The notes beneath the pieces were generated by a model that was given only the letters and a program-made list of their open reading frames with translations, had not been told where the DNA came from and made no database searches. DNA of 64,000 nucleotides, taken from contig NZ_WELI01000005.1 in the NCBI RefSeq assembly GCF_009184635.1, forward strand, positions 310,001 through 374,000. Direction: 5' to 3'. The stretch is from Rudanella paleaurantiibacter. Lineage in GTDB: Bacteria; Bacteroidota; Bacteroidia; Cytophagales; Spirosomataceae. Of the stretch, positions 43,199 through 52,923 are shown piece after piece (positions within the stretch are counted from its first letter, which is position 1; every line of letters begins with the position of its first letter). The position numbers were made by a program, and so were the translations under genes.

Positions 43199-44425
43199 CT
43201 ATGGTAACGCTTTTTCCACCTGATCGAGCGATACGCCCAGCACTTTGCGGGCTATTTCGTCGAGTTTGGCCCGGTTGCCGGTCAGGTGCAATACCGTGTG
43301 GGTATGTCGCAATGAGCCGCCCGGCCCTAAAAACGCACCCGGCGATACGCTTTCCAACTCATAAAACGGCCCCATCTGCGAGCCGTCGGCCAGCGGACCA
43401 TCGTTGTACGCATTCACGGCATCGCCCAGGTACGGATCGGGCATCAGCTTCCAGGCCTGATTGAGGTACGTCCCGTCCTTGTCGACCTCGAACAACGTGA
43501 GCGTCAGCACCTCATTACCGGCATCGTAGCTACCGGCCACCGGCTTGGCCCGCTTGCCGGTAAGTCCAATTTTACCCCGACTTTTACCATCAGCCTTGAA
43601 GAATAGTACGCCGTTCTGGTACGTAATTCGTTCGGGCGGAATGGCCCCGAAATAATCGGTAGTGGCTACAGGACCCGTACCGGCTTGCTCGTATGGCACC
43701 ACAATGGTTGTCTGGTCGCTGGGCATGAGCATATCGAGCACCCAGAGGCAGGGTGCCCCGGTTTCGCGTGTCCAGGCCGACGTACCGATATTAGTCAGTG
43801 CATTTTCGGTCAGATACCCAACCGGCCGGATATCGTCACCGAGTGCCATTCCGAGCGCTTCGCCCACCTGCTGCCGGGACAGCAACCGCACAGCCCGGTC
43901 GAGACGAATGGCAAGCTGCGTACCGCTGTAATTGAGCAGGGTGGCTTTTTTCTCCATCACCAGCTCGCGCGGCTGCCGCGACACCACGGTCCAGGGCTCC
44001 GTATCGATAGCCGCCGGGGTCTGCCAATTGGCAAACTCCATACGGGTACCGGGCTTGAAAAACAGGCTATATGGCCCTCCTTCCGGACCAAGCCACAACC
44101 GATTTTCACCCCCATAGGCATTCATGTGGGGTTGCGGCTCGCCCTCAAACGCTTTGTAGTTGATCCAGCCGAAACTTTGACCGGCCGCACCGTTGGCTGT
44201 TGAAGTAAATACCTTGCCCTGATACCGGGCCGACACAATCACCTGCGCCCGTGTATCGTCGGGATCGGTCAGGAGGGCCAAATCGGGGTCCTTGGCTTTT
44301 AGAAATTGGAGGTCGTACCCAAAGGTTCCGGGCTGATTCATGGTATCGGATGGTTGATTAGCCGACGTACAGGCCACCAACCCGGCCATCAGATACCAAC
44401 AGGGCAACAGTCGGGCAGACTTCAT
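43199..44425 (-). CDS. DUF6786-like lipoprotein
   Basis: A 408-residue lipoprotein: MKSARLLPCWYLMAGLVACTS ends in a lipobox (LVAC). The rest is beta-rich, with GWINYKAFEGEPQPHMNAYGG, ENRLWLGPEGGPYSLFF and a C-terminal LGPGGSLRHTHTVLHL. I associate this pattern with the DUF6786 family, whose fold resembles galactose-mutarotase-like beta-sandwiches, but no function is known to me. It lies 27 bases downstream of dnaE on the same strand and may be read through from it. Confidence 0.72.
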   Translation of the reverse strand: MKSARLLPCWYLMAGLVACTSANQPSDTMNQPGTFGYDLQFLKAKDPDLALLTDPDDTRAQVIVSARYQGKVFTSTANGAAGQSFGWINYKAFEGEPQPHMNAYGGENRLWLGPEGGPYSLFFKPGTRMEFANWQTPAAIDTEPWTVVSRQPRELVMEKKATLLNYSGTQLAIRLDRAVRLLSRQQVGEALGMALGDDIRPVGYLTENALTNIGTSAWTRETGAPCLWVLDMLMPSDQTTIVVPYEQAGTGPVATTDYFGAIPPERITYQNGVLFFKADGKSRGKIGLTGKRAKPVAGSYDAGNEVLTLTLFEVDKDGTYLNQAWKLMPDPYLGDAVNAYNDGPLADGSQMGPFYELESVSPGAFLGPGGSLRHTHTVLHLTGNRAKLDEIARKVLGVSLDQVEKALP

Positions 44426-44452
44426 ACGGCAGTACGGCGTTTGGTGTAACGG

Positions 44453-47400
44453 TTAAGCTACCTTACAAACCACGCCATCCAGCTTTTCTAATCCCCGGAT
44501 AAACGTATTGGCGGGGCTAACCTTCACCGTTCTGGACAACAAACTCACCTCGATCCGCTCATCGGGGTCCGACACGTTGAGCAAAAACGTGCAATTGCCG
44601 GGGTGAGCCGCTACCAGCTCATTGATTTGTGCGATCATCTGCGCGTTGACAGATTGTAGCGCCAGCGACACCCGAACTTCCTTGCACATTTTCTCGCGCA
44701 TCTCGGTCAGCAGCCGGATGTTGGCTGCCTTAAACTCCAGTTGGTCGGAGTTCCAGCGGTTCTGGGTTTTGCCCGTCACATGCAGGAAACGCCCCAGCTC
44801 AATGTATTGGCCCATTCGGACGTAATCTTCGCCAAACAGGGTCATTTCCATCGAGCCAGAATAGTCTTCCAGCTTGAAAATCACAAACGGGTTTCCGTTT
44901 TTGGCAATCCGCTGCATCACCGACGAAACAATACCCGCAACTTTGATTTCGGGCGTCCTGACTTCGTACACCTTGTCGAGCGTACAATTGCAGAAACCGT
45001 CTATTTCAAGCTTGAACTCATCAAGCGGGTGGCCCGTGATGTAGAAGCCAACAACGTCTTTTTCAAACTTAAGCTTCTCAATCTGATTCCATTCGGGCAC
45101 CACCGGCGGCTTGGGCTTCGGAATCATGGGGTCTCCACCAGCCCCTCCAAACAACGACTGCTGACTCGCCGATTTTTCGGCGTGGTAATTGTTCGCGTAC
45201 CGGATAATCTTTTCCAGATACGTACCCGTTTCGCCCGCTGGCACTTCGAAATACTGAGCCCGGTGGTATTCGTCCAGCGCATCAAAAGCACCGGCATACG
45301 CCAGCGATTCGAGGGTCTTCTTGTTCACCGTCCTGAGGTTTACCCGCACCGCAAAATCAAAGATGTCTCCATACGGGCCACCTGCTTTCCGCTCCTCAAT
45401 AATCGCTTCCACAGCGGCATCACCTGCTCCTTTAATACCACCCAGACCAAAGCGGATTTCGCCTTTTTTATTAACGCCAAATACGCGCTCCGATTCGTTT
45501 ACATCCGGCCCCAGTACCGGAATACCCAGCGCCTTACATTCTTCGAGGAAGAACGTAATCTTTTCGATGTTGCCCAGGCAGGACGTCAAAACGGCCGCCA
45601 TGTACTCGGCCGGGTAATACGTTTTCAGGTAGGCCGTCTGGTAAGCGACAAAGGCGTAGCAGGTTGAGTGCGATTTATTGAAAGCGTACGAAGCAAAGGC
45701 TTCCCAGTCGGTCCAGACTTTTTCGCAGATTTTCAGGTTCAGTCCATTGGCTTTGCAGCCATCCATAAACTTACCTTTCATCTTATCCAGTACGTCCTTC
45801 TGCTTCTTACCCATCGCCTTCCGAAGCACGTCGGCGTCGCCTTTGGTAAAGTTGCCGAGCTTCTGCGACAAGAGCATCAGCTGCTCCTGATACACCGTAA
45901 TACCGTACGTATCAGCCAGATACTCCTCCATTTCGGGGAGGTCGTACTTCACTTCTTCACGACCATGCTTCCGGTTAATAAACGTCGGGATATACTGAAT
46001 CGGGCCGGGCCGGTACAGGGCGTTCATGGCAATCAGGTCCTCAAACCGGTCGGGCTTCAGGTCCTTCATGTACTTCTTCATCCCGTCGGATTCGAACTGG
46101 AAAATGGCGTTGGTTTCGCCCCGTTGAAACAGTTCGTAGGCTTTCGGGTCATCAAGCGGAATATCATCAATATCCGTCTCAACGCCGTTCACAAACAGCC
46201 CCCCGTGGTTTTGCTTCACCAACCGCAGGCACTCCTTAATGATGGTGAGGTTTCGTAACCCCAGAAAGTCCATCTTGATGACCCCCGCATCCTCAATTAC
46301 TTTACCCTCATACTGGGTGATAATCAGGTTGGTATCTTTGGAGGTTGATACCGGAACGATGTTCGACAGGTCGTCGGGGGCAATGATGATGCCGGCCGCG
46401 TGAACGCCCGTGTTCCGTACTGTTCCTTCGAGCCGACGCGCCTGCTGAAGCACGTTCTGAACCTTCTCGGTATCAATTAGCTTCATGGCCCGCCCCACGC
46501 TCTGATCGCCTGCTTCGAGCGCCCGCATCCGCTTCACATTTTCGACTTCTTCGGGTTGGATCAGGTTAGACAAACCACCCGGCCCATCGATCGGATCTTC
46601 AAAAATCCGCCGGAGCGTCATGTTGTACGTCGGCTTGTCGGGCACCAATTTAGCGAGTGCGTTGGCGTCGTTGAGGGGCAGGTCCATCACCCGCGACACA
46701 TCTTTAATGGCCGATTTGGCCGCCATCGTACCGTATGTCACAATAGCCGCCACCTGCTGCTTACCGTACTTCTGCACCACATAATCAATCACCTTCTGCC
46801 GACCTTCGTCGTCAAAGTCCGTATCAATATCGGGCATTGACTTCCGGTCGGGGTTCAGGAACCGTTCAAAAAGCAGGTCGTATTTAATCGGGTCAATGTT
46901 CGTAATACCGATGCAATACGCCACGGCGCTCCCGGCAGCCGAGCCACGGCCCGGCCCTACCATCACGCCCAAATCCCGGCCAGCCTTGATAAAGTCAGCC
47001 ACAATGAGGAAGTAGCCGGCAAAGCCCATTGTCTTGATTGTGAACAACTCAAAATCAAGACGTTCCTGCACGTGCGATTCAATCTCGCCGTACCGCTTGC
47101 GGGCCCCTTCGTACGTCAGGTGCTTCAGGAATTCCCACTGATTGGCAACGTCGTCGTCGTGAATTTGAAACTCATTGGGAATCGGGAAGTTAGGCAGCAG
47201 AATATCCCGTTTCAGCTTGAGCGTTTCTACCTTATCGACAATCTCGTTGGTGTTGTCGATGGCCTGCGGCAAGTCATGAAACAAGGTGCTCATCTCCTGC
47301 GTGTTCTTGAAGTAGAACTGATCGGAGAAGAAGGCAAACCGGGTGTTTTTGGGCATCACCTCGTCGTCGCTGAATTCCTTCATCGACGGCGTACTTTGCT

Positions 47401-48085
47401 TTTCACCGGTGTTTACGCACAGCAGAATATCGTGGGCCACCCAATCATCACGGTCCACGTAGTGCGAGTCGTTGGAGGCAATAATTTTTACATTATGCTT
47501 CACCGCAAACTTCACCAGCACTTCATTAGCCTTGATCTGATCGGGAATCTCGTGGCGTTGTAGCTCCACGTAATAGTCTTCACCAAACCGGTCGAGCCAC
47601 CATTTAAATTCTTTTTCTCCCTCTGCTTCCCCTTTTTTCAGAATTGTTTTGGGCACAATGGCACCAATACAGCAGGTGGTAGCAATAAGGCCCTCTTTGT
47701 ATTTATCAATCAGCTCCTTGGTTACGCGGGGGTATTTACCATAAAGGCCCTCCATGTAGCCCAGTGAGCATAACTTCACCAGGTTTTTGTAGCCGGTTGG
47801 GTTTTTGGCAAGCAAAAGCTGGTGGTATCGCACATCTTTTTGCTCTTTGGTGAATTGCTTACGGGTATGATCTTCCACCACGTAAAACTCGCACCCGACA
47901 ATAGGCTTAATTCCCTGCTTGGCCGCTTCGGCTACAAACTCAAACACACCAAACATATTACCGTGATCGGTGATGGCCACCGCAGGCATATTGTCGGCCT
48001 TTGCTTTTTTGATAAGCTTCTTGATATCAGCCTGTCCGTCGAGCAGGGAGTATTGAGTGTGGCAATGAAGGTGAGAGAACTGCAT
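44453..48085 (-). CDS. dnaE: DNA polymerase III subunit alpha
   Basis: The replicative DNA polymerase catalytic subunit, 1210 residues. It has an N-terminal PHP domain (LHCHTQYSLLDG and AITDHGNMFG). The palm has the catalytic Asp pair in PDIDTDFDDEGRQ and GPGRGSAAGS. A helix-hairpin-helix follows YAFNKSHSTCYAFVAYQTAYLK, and an OB-fold (IKVAGIVSSVMQRIAKNGNP) lies near residue 1040. Length and order match the DnaE1 class of Bacteroidota. The start MQFSHLHCHTQ is typical. The gene appears intact. Confidence 0.98.
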   Translation of the reverse strand: MQFSHLHCHTQYSLLDGQADIKKLIKKAKADNMPAVAITDHGNMFGVFEFVAEAAKQGIKPIVGCEFYVVEDHTRKQFTKEQKDVRYHQLLLAKNPTGYKNLVKLCSLGYMEGLYGKYPRVTKELIDKYKEGLIATTCCIGAIVPKTILKKGEAEGEKEFKWWLDRFGEDYYVELQRHEIPDQIKANEVLVKFAVKHNVKIIASNDSHYVDRDDWVAHDILLCVNTGEKQSTPSMKEFSDDEVMPKNTRFAFFSDQFYFKNTQEMSTLFHDLPQAIDNTNEIVDKVETLKLKRDILLPNFPIPNEFQIHDDDVANQWEFLKHLTYEGARKRYGEIESHVQERLDFELFTIKTMGFAGYFLIVADFIKAGRDLGVMVGPGRGSAAGSAVAYCIGITNIDPIKYDLLFERFLNPDRKSMPDIDTDFDDEGRQKVIDYVVQKYGKQQVAAIVTYGTMAAKSAIKDVSRVMDLPLNDANALAKLVPDKPTYNMTLRRIFEDPIDGPGGLSNLIQPEEVENVKRMRALEAGDQSVGRAMKLIDTEKVQNVLQQARRLEGTVRNTGVHAAGIIIAPDDLSNIVPVSTSKDTNLIITQYEGKVIEDAGVIKMDFLGLRNLTIIKECLRLVKQNHGGLFVNGVETDIDDIPLDDPKAYELFQRGETNAIFQFESDGMKKYMKDLKPDRFEDLIAMNALYRPGPIQYIPTFINRKHGREEVKYDLPEMEEYLADTYGITVYQEQLMLLSQKLGNFTKGDADVLRKAMGKKQKDVLDKMKGKFMDGCKANGLNLKICEKVWTDWEAFASYAFNKSHSTCYAFVAYQTAYLKTYYPAEYMAAVLTSCLGNIEKITFFLEECKALGIPVLGPDVNESERVFGVNKKGEIRFGLGGIKGAGDAAVEAIIEERKAGGPYGDIFDFAVRVNLRTVNKKTLESLAYAGAFDALDEYHRAQYFEVPAGETGTYLEKIIRYANNYHAEKSASQQSLFGGAGGDPMIPKPKPPVVPEWNQIEKLKFEKDVVGFYITGHPLDEFKLEIDGFCNCTLDKVYEVRTPEIKVAGIVSSVMQRIAKNGNPFVIFKLEDYSGSMEMTLFGEDYVRMGQYIELGRFLHVTGKTQNRWNSDQLEFKAANIRLLTEMREKMCKEVRVSLALQSVNAQMIAQINELVAAHPGNCTFLLNVSDPDERIEVSLLSRTVKVSPANTFIRGLEKLDGVVCKVA

Positions 48086-48555
48086 AAATGACCTGATTTA
48101 CTGGCCTAAAATTACGGGTTTTGTCTGTGTCTTCAGTTATAAAAATTGGTGAACCCGTAACCTACCTCAAAGCCAGTCTGTAAAGGGCGGGCTTCCATCC
48201 ATTTAGCTACTTTCTTTCTGGCCAATCCATACAGAAAACATAATTGTTTATGTCTGAAGTTAACAGACCCATTAATTTTGTGAAACCCATAAAAGTTTTT
48301 ACTCCAACAAATAAGCAGCTTCTGCGTTACGTCCTGCACGAAGCAGAGGTGCATTCTTTTAGGTAAAAAATACACTCGTTAGAATAAATAACCTGTTTTT
48401 GAAAACTCAATATATGTTCATTAGTATTATTAAGAATCCTCTTCACATGGAGGTTTAGAGGTGCTACCACCCATCACAAAGTTGGGCTTTTTATGCAGCT
48501 CAAAAATTTTTTTTACAATCGCGATTACATTTCGACCTCCTCAAACGACTGATAT
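48086..48555. other. 470-base AT-rich intergenic region
   Basis: This divergent gap lies between dnaE and the ECF sigma gene. An 80-codon minus-strand frame (48133-48375) has no recognisable domain and host-unlike composition. It could be a gene remnant but I cannot support it. A weak CCCA/TGGG hairpin with a T-run at about 48467-48492 might end a short transcript. Promoters for both neighbours should lie here, but no box stands out. Confidence 0.4.
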
Positions 48556-49179
48556 ATGTCAGGTACGAAACGGACACTAAACAGCTTATCGGATACCGAC
48601 CTTTTGGCGGGTATCAAAACAGGTGATGGCATTGAACGAGCCATGCGGTTCATTTATCAATCTCATTACCGGATGCTGGAAAGCTATGTGTGCAATAATA
48701 GTGGTGACCCGGACGACGCAGCCGATTTGATTCAGGAGGTAATGGTTACGTTTATCGAATTGGTGCAGAAAGACAAGTTTCGGGGTGAGACAACGGTAAA
48801 ATCGTTTTTATACACCCTCACCCGGAATTTGTGGATCAGCGAATTGCGCAAGCGCGGCAATGACGCCAAGCGCAATGAGGAATTTGAAACGAGCCGGGAC
48901 ACTCTCGAAGCTGATGCCGCTCAGTATGTGATGTATAAGGAAGCTCAGAAAACTATAGTGGCTTTGTTTGATAAACTCGGAGCCGTCTGTAAGCAGATTC
49001 TGACCTTGTTTTACTACGAAGATCTTTCGATGAAAGAGATTCTGGAACGTACTGAATATGATAACGAACAGGTTGTTCGGAATCGAAAGTATAAATGCTT
49101 GAAGGAGTTAACGGATCTGGTAAATTCCTCGCCAGCCACTTTTGATAACATAAAAGCTGCGTTGCAGCGCACCAAATGA
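48556..49179 (+). CDS. ECF-type RNA polymerase sigma factor
   Basis: A 207-residue sigma-70-family factor with only regions 2 and 4. Region 2 contains YVCNNSGDPDDAADLIQEVM (about residues 45-65) and FRGETTVKSFLYTLTRNLW. Region 4 contains AVCKQILTLFYYEDLSMKEI and a recognition helix near ERTEYDNEQVVRNRKYKCLK. It would direct polymerase to a stress or envelope regulon. It is followed after one base by a membrane TPR protein that probably acts as its anti-sigma or sensor partner. The two genes converge on a CHAT-protease gene. Confidence 0.93.
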   Translation: MSGTKRTLNSLSDTDLLAGIKTGDGIERAMRFIYQSHYRMLESYVCNNSGDPDDAADLIQEVMVTFIELVQKDKFRGETTVKSFLYTLTRNLWISELRKRGNDAKRNEEFETSRDTLEADAAQYVMYKEAQKTIVALFDKLGAVCKQILTLFYYEDLSMKEILERTEYDNEQVVRNRKYKCLKELTDLVNSSPATFDNIKAALQRTK

Positions 49180-49180
49180 C

Positions 49181-49978
49181 ATGGAACAGCTCGAACGGAT
49201 TGATCGGTATTTAGACCGAACATTACCTGTTGATGAAGCAGATAATCTGGAGCAAATGCTTCAGATAGACTTCGAGTTGCAAAGTCTTCTGGATCGGGTT
49301 ACAATCGTCAAAGACGCCGTCCGGTCGGCAGGCCTTCGCAATCAGGTTCGCGATCTGCACTTCCAGTTTATGCACGAACTGGATCTGGATCAACCCGGTG
49401 ATGACATGCCCGAATCGGCACCCGAGAAAGCCATAGTACGGCCACTTTGGTACCAGCAGCCCGTCCGGTGGACAGCCCGGATTGCCGCCAGTGGGTTGTT
49501 GCTCCTGCTCGGTTATGGTACGTTCCAGTACGCAACAACAAATGTGGGCACCCTGTATAGTGCCAAGTTTATTCAGTACGAATTGCCCAATACAAGGGGC
49601 ACTGAGGAAGCCAAAACACCCTTGGATGCTCTTTATCAGGAAGGAAATTACGATGCGGTCATCGAGCGGTTTATGACCTCTCCGACGCAGTCGCAGCGAG
49701 ATCAGTTTCTGACGGCAATGGCCTATTTACAAAAAGAGCAATATGGCCAGGCTATTGAGCGATTTGACGCCCTGAGGGCGCTCAATGGGCGAACCAACCG
49801 GCAATTATTTGAACAGGAAAGCGACTACTACATGGCGTTGGCTTACCTGGGCGACGAGCGAATTGATGAAGCCTATTCGCTCTTTAAGAAGATCAAAAAC
49901 ACCCCTCGTCACCTCTACAACCAGAACGTGACGGAGCAGGATTTGTGGAAACTAAACCTGTTGCGGTGGAAAAAGTAA
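49181..49978 (+). CDS. membrane TPR protein, likely partner of the ECF sigma factor
   Basis: A 265-residue protein. Residues 1-60 form a helical segment (MEQLERIDRYLDRTLPVDEAD, EQMLQIDFELQSLLDRV) like the N-terminus of Bacteroidota anti-sigma-type proteins. A single membrane helix follows (IAASGLLLLLGYGTFQYA, about 102-119). Then comes a periplasmic part with two or three TPRs (PLDALYQEGNYDAVIERFM, AMAYLQKEQYGQAIERFDAL, YYMALAYLGDERIDEAYSLF). No zinc-binding HxxxCxxC motif is present. The anti-sigma role is inferred from gene order. Confidence 0.75.
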   Translation: MEQLERIDRYLDRTLPVDEADNLEQMLQIDFELQSLLDRVTIVKDAVRSAGLRNQVRDLHFQFMHELDLDQPGDDMPESAPEKAIVRPLWYQQPVRWTARIAASGLLLLLGYGTFQYATTNVGTLYSAKFIQYELPNTRGTEEAKTPLDALYQEGNYDAVIERFMTSPTQSQRDQFLTAMAYLQKEQYGQAIERFDALRALNGRTNRQLFEQESDYYMALAYLGDERIDEAYSLFKKIKNTPRHLYNQNVTEQDLWKLNLLRWKK

Positions 49979-50014
49979 TATGAAGTTATATCATATGGGT
50001 TAGGTAATTCGGAA

Positions 50015-50046
50015 AGGTCACTGTGCAATCGCAGTGACTTTTTTTT
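50015..50046 (+). terminator. intrinsic terminator shared with the CHAT gene end
   Basis: GTCACTG with CAGTGAC around an 8-base loop is followed by T8 on the plus strand. The hairpin encodes the last codons of the convergent CHAT gene. Confidence 0.8.
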
Positions 50047-52819
50047 GTTTCATCAGCCGCCAGGCGCCCCCTCCCATTAGCAACAATGCAACGGCCAGCA
50101 GACCGATGGTTCGGGCATTGAACGGCGCTTCTGGTTCGGACGGAGAGCCGATAAATACCAGGTGCGACCAGTACTGGGGCGAGTGAAACTGGGCGTAACG
50201 GCCATCGCGCAGCAGGTCGAGTTTGGCCAGTTGTAACGAACGTGCTACAGAGTTGCCCTCGCGCAGGTGGCAGTAAAACTTCATACTGATATAGGCCGTT
50301 GCCCGGTCCTCAGCTTTCCAGAGCGAGGTGATCAGGTTTGGGCAACCCGCATACGAAAGCGCACGCGACAAACTCATAACTCCCTCCCCATCGATCAGCT
50401 GCCCGCTGGCGGTTTCGCAGGCACTCAGAAAGATAAGTTTGGCCCGATCAAACACACCAAACTGCAACTCATGGGCATACAGCCGATTGTCGGCCGATTG
50501 CGGAGTAAACGCAATAAACGAACGGGAAGGCTGCCCATCATTAGCAACTGCGTGTGTAGCCAGGTGAATAACCGATGCCTCTTTGGCCAATTCGAGAAAC
50601 CGGCTTTTGGTAGCCTCCGTATTCAACAGCTTAATACCTTCCAGGCTACTTACCTCCTGCCCCGAAGCAGGCAATGGCTCAAAACCTCCCAAATTGGTAC
50701 TATGGTTAAACGGCGCAACCGACAGGACAAGGCCATCTTCCAACTGCGGAATGGCCTCGACCCGCAAAAAAGCCGTTGAATATTGGTACGTAATATCAAA
50801 CCGCTCAACTAAATACTGCTGCTGGGCATTTTCAAGTACGTCAAATGACAGCTGAGTCAGGTCACCGTGCGGAATCACAATGAGCGATTGTACCCCCTTC
50901 AGATCTTTTTCCAGGGGCTTTATCAGGCGGTCGTACAGGTATCGTGCACTCGTAACACCGGGGTATTGCTCACCGGGAATAACTTGTTTCAGGGTGCCAA
51001 TCAGCCCCCGTAAATGATGCCGAAAAACCGAATCGTTGGGCGTCCTGAAAAGCCGGAGCTGATCATCCGTCAGCAAAAACGTGTACGTCATCTGGTCAGT
51101 CTGGAAATACGACACAATGGCTCTACGCGGATTCAAAACCTTCTGCCGGAGCATCTGCACATTGACTGAATCAGTCCCAAATTTTTTCTGATAGTAATCT
51201 GGATAGTCGTGTAATCGATCGGCCAGGCGTGACAACTCTACTTCTTTGTCCCGGATCTGCCCCCGAATTTGCGCGACTTCGCTCTGGGTGCTTGAGCGGT
51301 CGAGCCGCATAAATAGGTGAGAAATGGCAAACCTCAGGTTTCGCTCCTGCTGCAGCAGCGAATCGGGGATTCCGGTATTGGCCTTGCTCTCGTTTTCTTT
51401 CTGCCCGATATACAATACGGCCGCTTTGCCTTGCTCACACCGCCGAAAGGCTTTTTCGAGATACTTCGGATTATTGGTACGGTCATAGGCGTAAACCAGC
51501 AATGTAACAGCCCGCTGTAACACCGGATATCCTTTATTGACCACAAACAACCGGCTCTGCTCAGTATCAAACGACTTTTCGATGTAGTTGGCCAGATTCA
51601 GAGCCGACCGGTAGGTACTTACGGCCATTTCCATGGCGCGTACATCGCCCGACAATCGGGCTATTTTTTCCAGACTCGCTGCTTTGGCGGCCAAACTTTC
51701 GAAAAGCAGGAAGCTGGTAAAATCACCGTTGAAATGCGTGGGGTTTGCCTGCGGATTGGGGTCGTTAAAATCGTAGTCTAACTGAATAATAGCCTGCTGA
51801 TAAAGTGTAACGGCTTGCCGGTACTGTGCTTGCTCGGCGGCTACATCTCCCAGTAATTTGTAGCTAAGTCCCAGGTTTTTATTTTTTGTAGAAGCCTGAT
51901 TCTGCGAGAGCTGACGCTCATACTTCTGCATAGCCTGAGTCAGGATTTGCGTAGCCCGGTCGTACTCCTGCAATTGAATGTAGGCCCGGGCCAACGTATT
52001 TTCGTACAGAATCTGGTAACGATCTTCAATAGGCCCAATCTGCTTGAGATAGTACAGCGCCTGCTTAGGGTCTTTCTTACCTACGTAGGTGATGCCCAGA
52101 TTAATGAGCAACTCGGCCCGGTTGTTATGCAGTGGCAACAACTTTTTGTACAGATTGGCAGCCGACTCGTACTGTTCCAGGTGCAGCAGGGCCGAAGCAA
52201 TGTTGCTGGTGTAACGAACAAAAAAGTCGTTTTTCCGTCCACCCTTCTGCTGCTCATTCAGTTGCAGTGCTTTCTGAAAATAATTGATACTCTGCTGGTA
52301 GTTGCCTGCTTCGTAGTACAACACCCCAAACGAGTTATACAATCGTTGGGCTTCGGGCAGGTGCGGGTTCCGCAGGTAGATTTGCTCGGCTTTCTCGTAG
52401 TAATACGTCGACGAATCGAATGCGTGCAGGTAGTAGTGGGCCGTACCAGCGTAAAGGTAGGGTTTGAAGAGCAGGGTATCGGGCAACCGAAACCGATTGC
52501 CAATCTGAATAGACCGCTGATATAACCGTAAAGCTTCGGATTGCCGGTTATCGTCCTGATTTATGATCCCCGCGTATAGATAACTGCTGGTGAGCAGCCG
52601 GGCCGAAGCAGGCTCTGGCTTTACAAGCGACGTAACTTTCAGGAAGTTGGCTAACGCGGTGCTGTCTGAACGTTCGTCAGGGACAGGTTGGCTAAACTGG
52701 CTCAGCGCATACGCGTAAACCCGTTCGGCCACCCGCAGTTTGGCCTCCGTCTGGGCGAAGAGTGTCCCGACGTACCAACAACCTACCCATAGCAAACAAA
52801 TTACGTATGGTCTTTTCAT
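50018..52819 (-). CDS. TPR-CHAT protease with C-terminal membrane anchor
   Basis: A 933-residue exported protein: signal peptide MKRPYVICLLWVGCWYVGTLFA, then about 8 TPRs (residues 60-480, for example YNSFGVLYYEAGNYQQSINY), a helical linker, and a caspase-like CHAT domain. The catalytic pair is visible as His in VIHLATHAVAND (about 755) and Cys in LIFLSACETASGQ (about 798). A final membrane helix (TIGLLAVALLLMGGGAW) leaves a short basic tail KQKK inside. The protease should therefore sit in the periplasm, anchored to the inner membrane, with the TPRs as sensor. It lies next to an ECF sigma system and a lipoprotein gene. Confidence 0.9.
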   Translation of the reverse strand: MKRPYVICLLWVGCWYVGTLFAQTEAKLRVAERVYAYALSQFSQPVPDERSDSTALANFLKVTSLVKPEPASARLLTSSYLYAGIINQDDNRQSEALRLYQRSIQIGNRFRLPDTLLFKPYLYAGTAHYYLHAFDSSTYYYEKAEQIYLRNPHLPEAQRLYNSFGVLYYEAGNYQQSINYFQKALQLNEQQKGGRKNDFFVRYTSNIASALLHLEQYESAANLYKKLLPLHNNRAELLINLGITYVGKKDPKQALYYLKQIGPIEDRYQILYENTLARAYIQLQEYDRATQILTQAMQKYERQLSQNQASTKNKNLGLSYKLLGDVAAEQAQYRQAVTLYQQAIIQLDYDFNDPNPQANPTHFNGDFTSFLLFESLAAKAASLEKIARLSGDVRAMEMAVSTYRSALNLANYIEKSFDTEQSRLFVVNKGYPVLQRAVTLLVYAYDRTNNPKYLEKAFRRCEQGKAAVLYIGQKENESKANTGIPDSLLQQERNLRFAISHLFMRLDRSSTQSEVAQIRGQIRDKEVELSRLADRLHDYPDYYQKKFGTDSVNVQMLRQKVLNPRRAIVSYFQTDQMTYTFLLTDDQLRLFRTPNDSVFRHHLRGLIGTLKQVIPGEQYPGVTSARYLYDRLIKPLEKDLKGVQSLIVIPHGDLTQLSFDVLENAQQQYLVERFDITYQYSTAFLRVEAIPQLEDGLVLSVAPFNHSTNLGGFEPLPASGQEVSSLEGIKLLNTEATKSRFLELAKEASVIHLATHAVANDGQPSRSFIAFTPQSADNRLYAHELQFGVFDRAKLIFLSACETASGQLIDGEGVMSLSRALSYAGCPNLITSLWKAEDRATAYISMKFYCHLREGNSVARSLQLAKLDLLRDGRYAQFHSPQYWSHLVFIGSPSEPEAPFNARTIGLLAVALLLMGGGAWRLMKQKKVTAIAQ

Positions 52820-52844
52820 AACCTTCCCTTCGGGGCAAAGTTAT

Positions 52845-52883
52845 AAAAAGAAGCAGGTTAAACTTAATTAGTCTAACCTGCTT
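52845..52883 (-). terminator. intrinsic terminator of the lipoprotein gene
   Basis: AAGCAGGTTA with TAACCTGCTT (10 bp) and a 13-base loop is followed on the minus strand by CTTTTTATAA. It lies 40 bases past the lipoprotein stop and just before the CHAT gene, so CHAT has its own promoter or depends on read-through. Confidence 0.8.
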
Positions 52884-52923
52884 TGTCTATGATTTGTATA
52901 AATTTTGTTAAACAAACTTCCGA

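Noticed and set aside
48133..48375. 80-codon minus-strand frame between dnaE and the ECF sigma gene
   Set aside because: No domain, no neighbour logic and odd composition. It may be a remnant, but there is not enough to call a gene.
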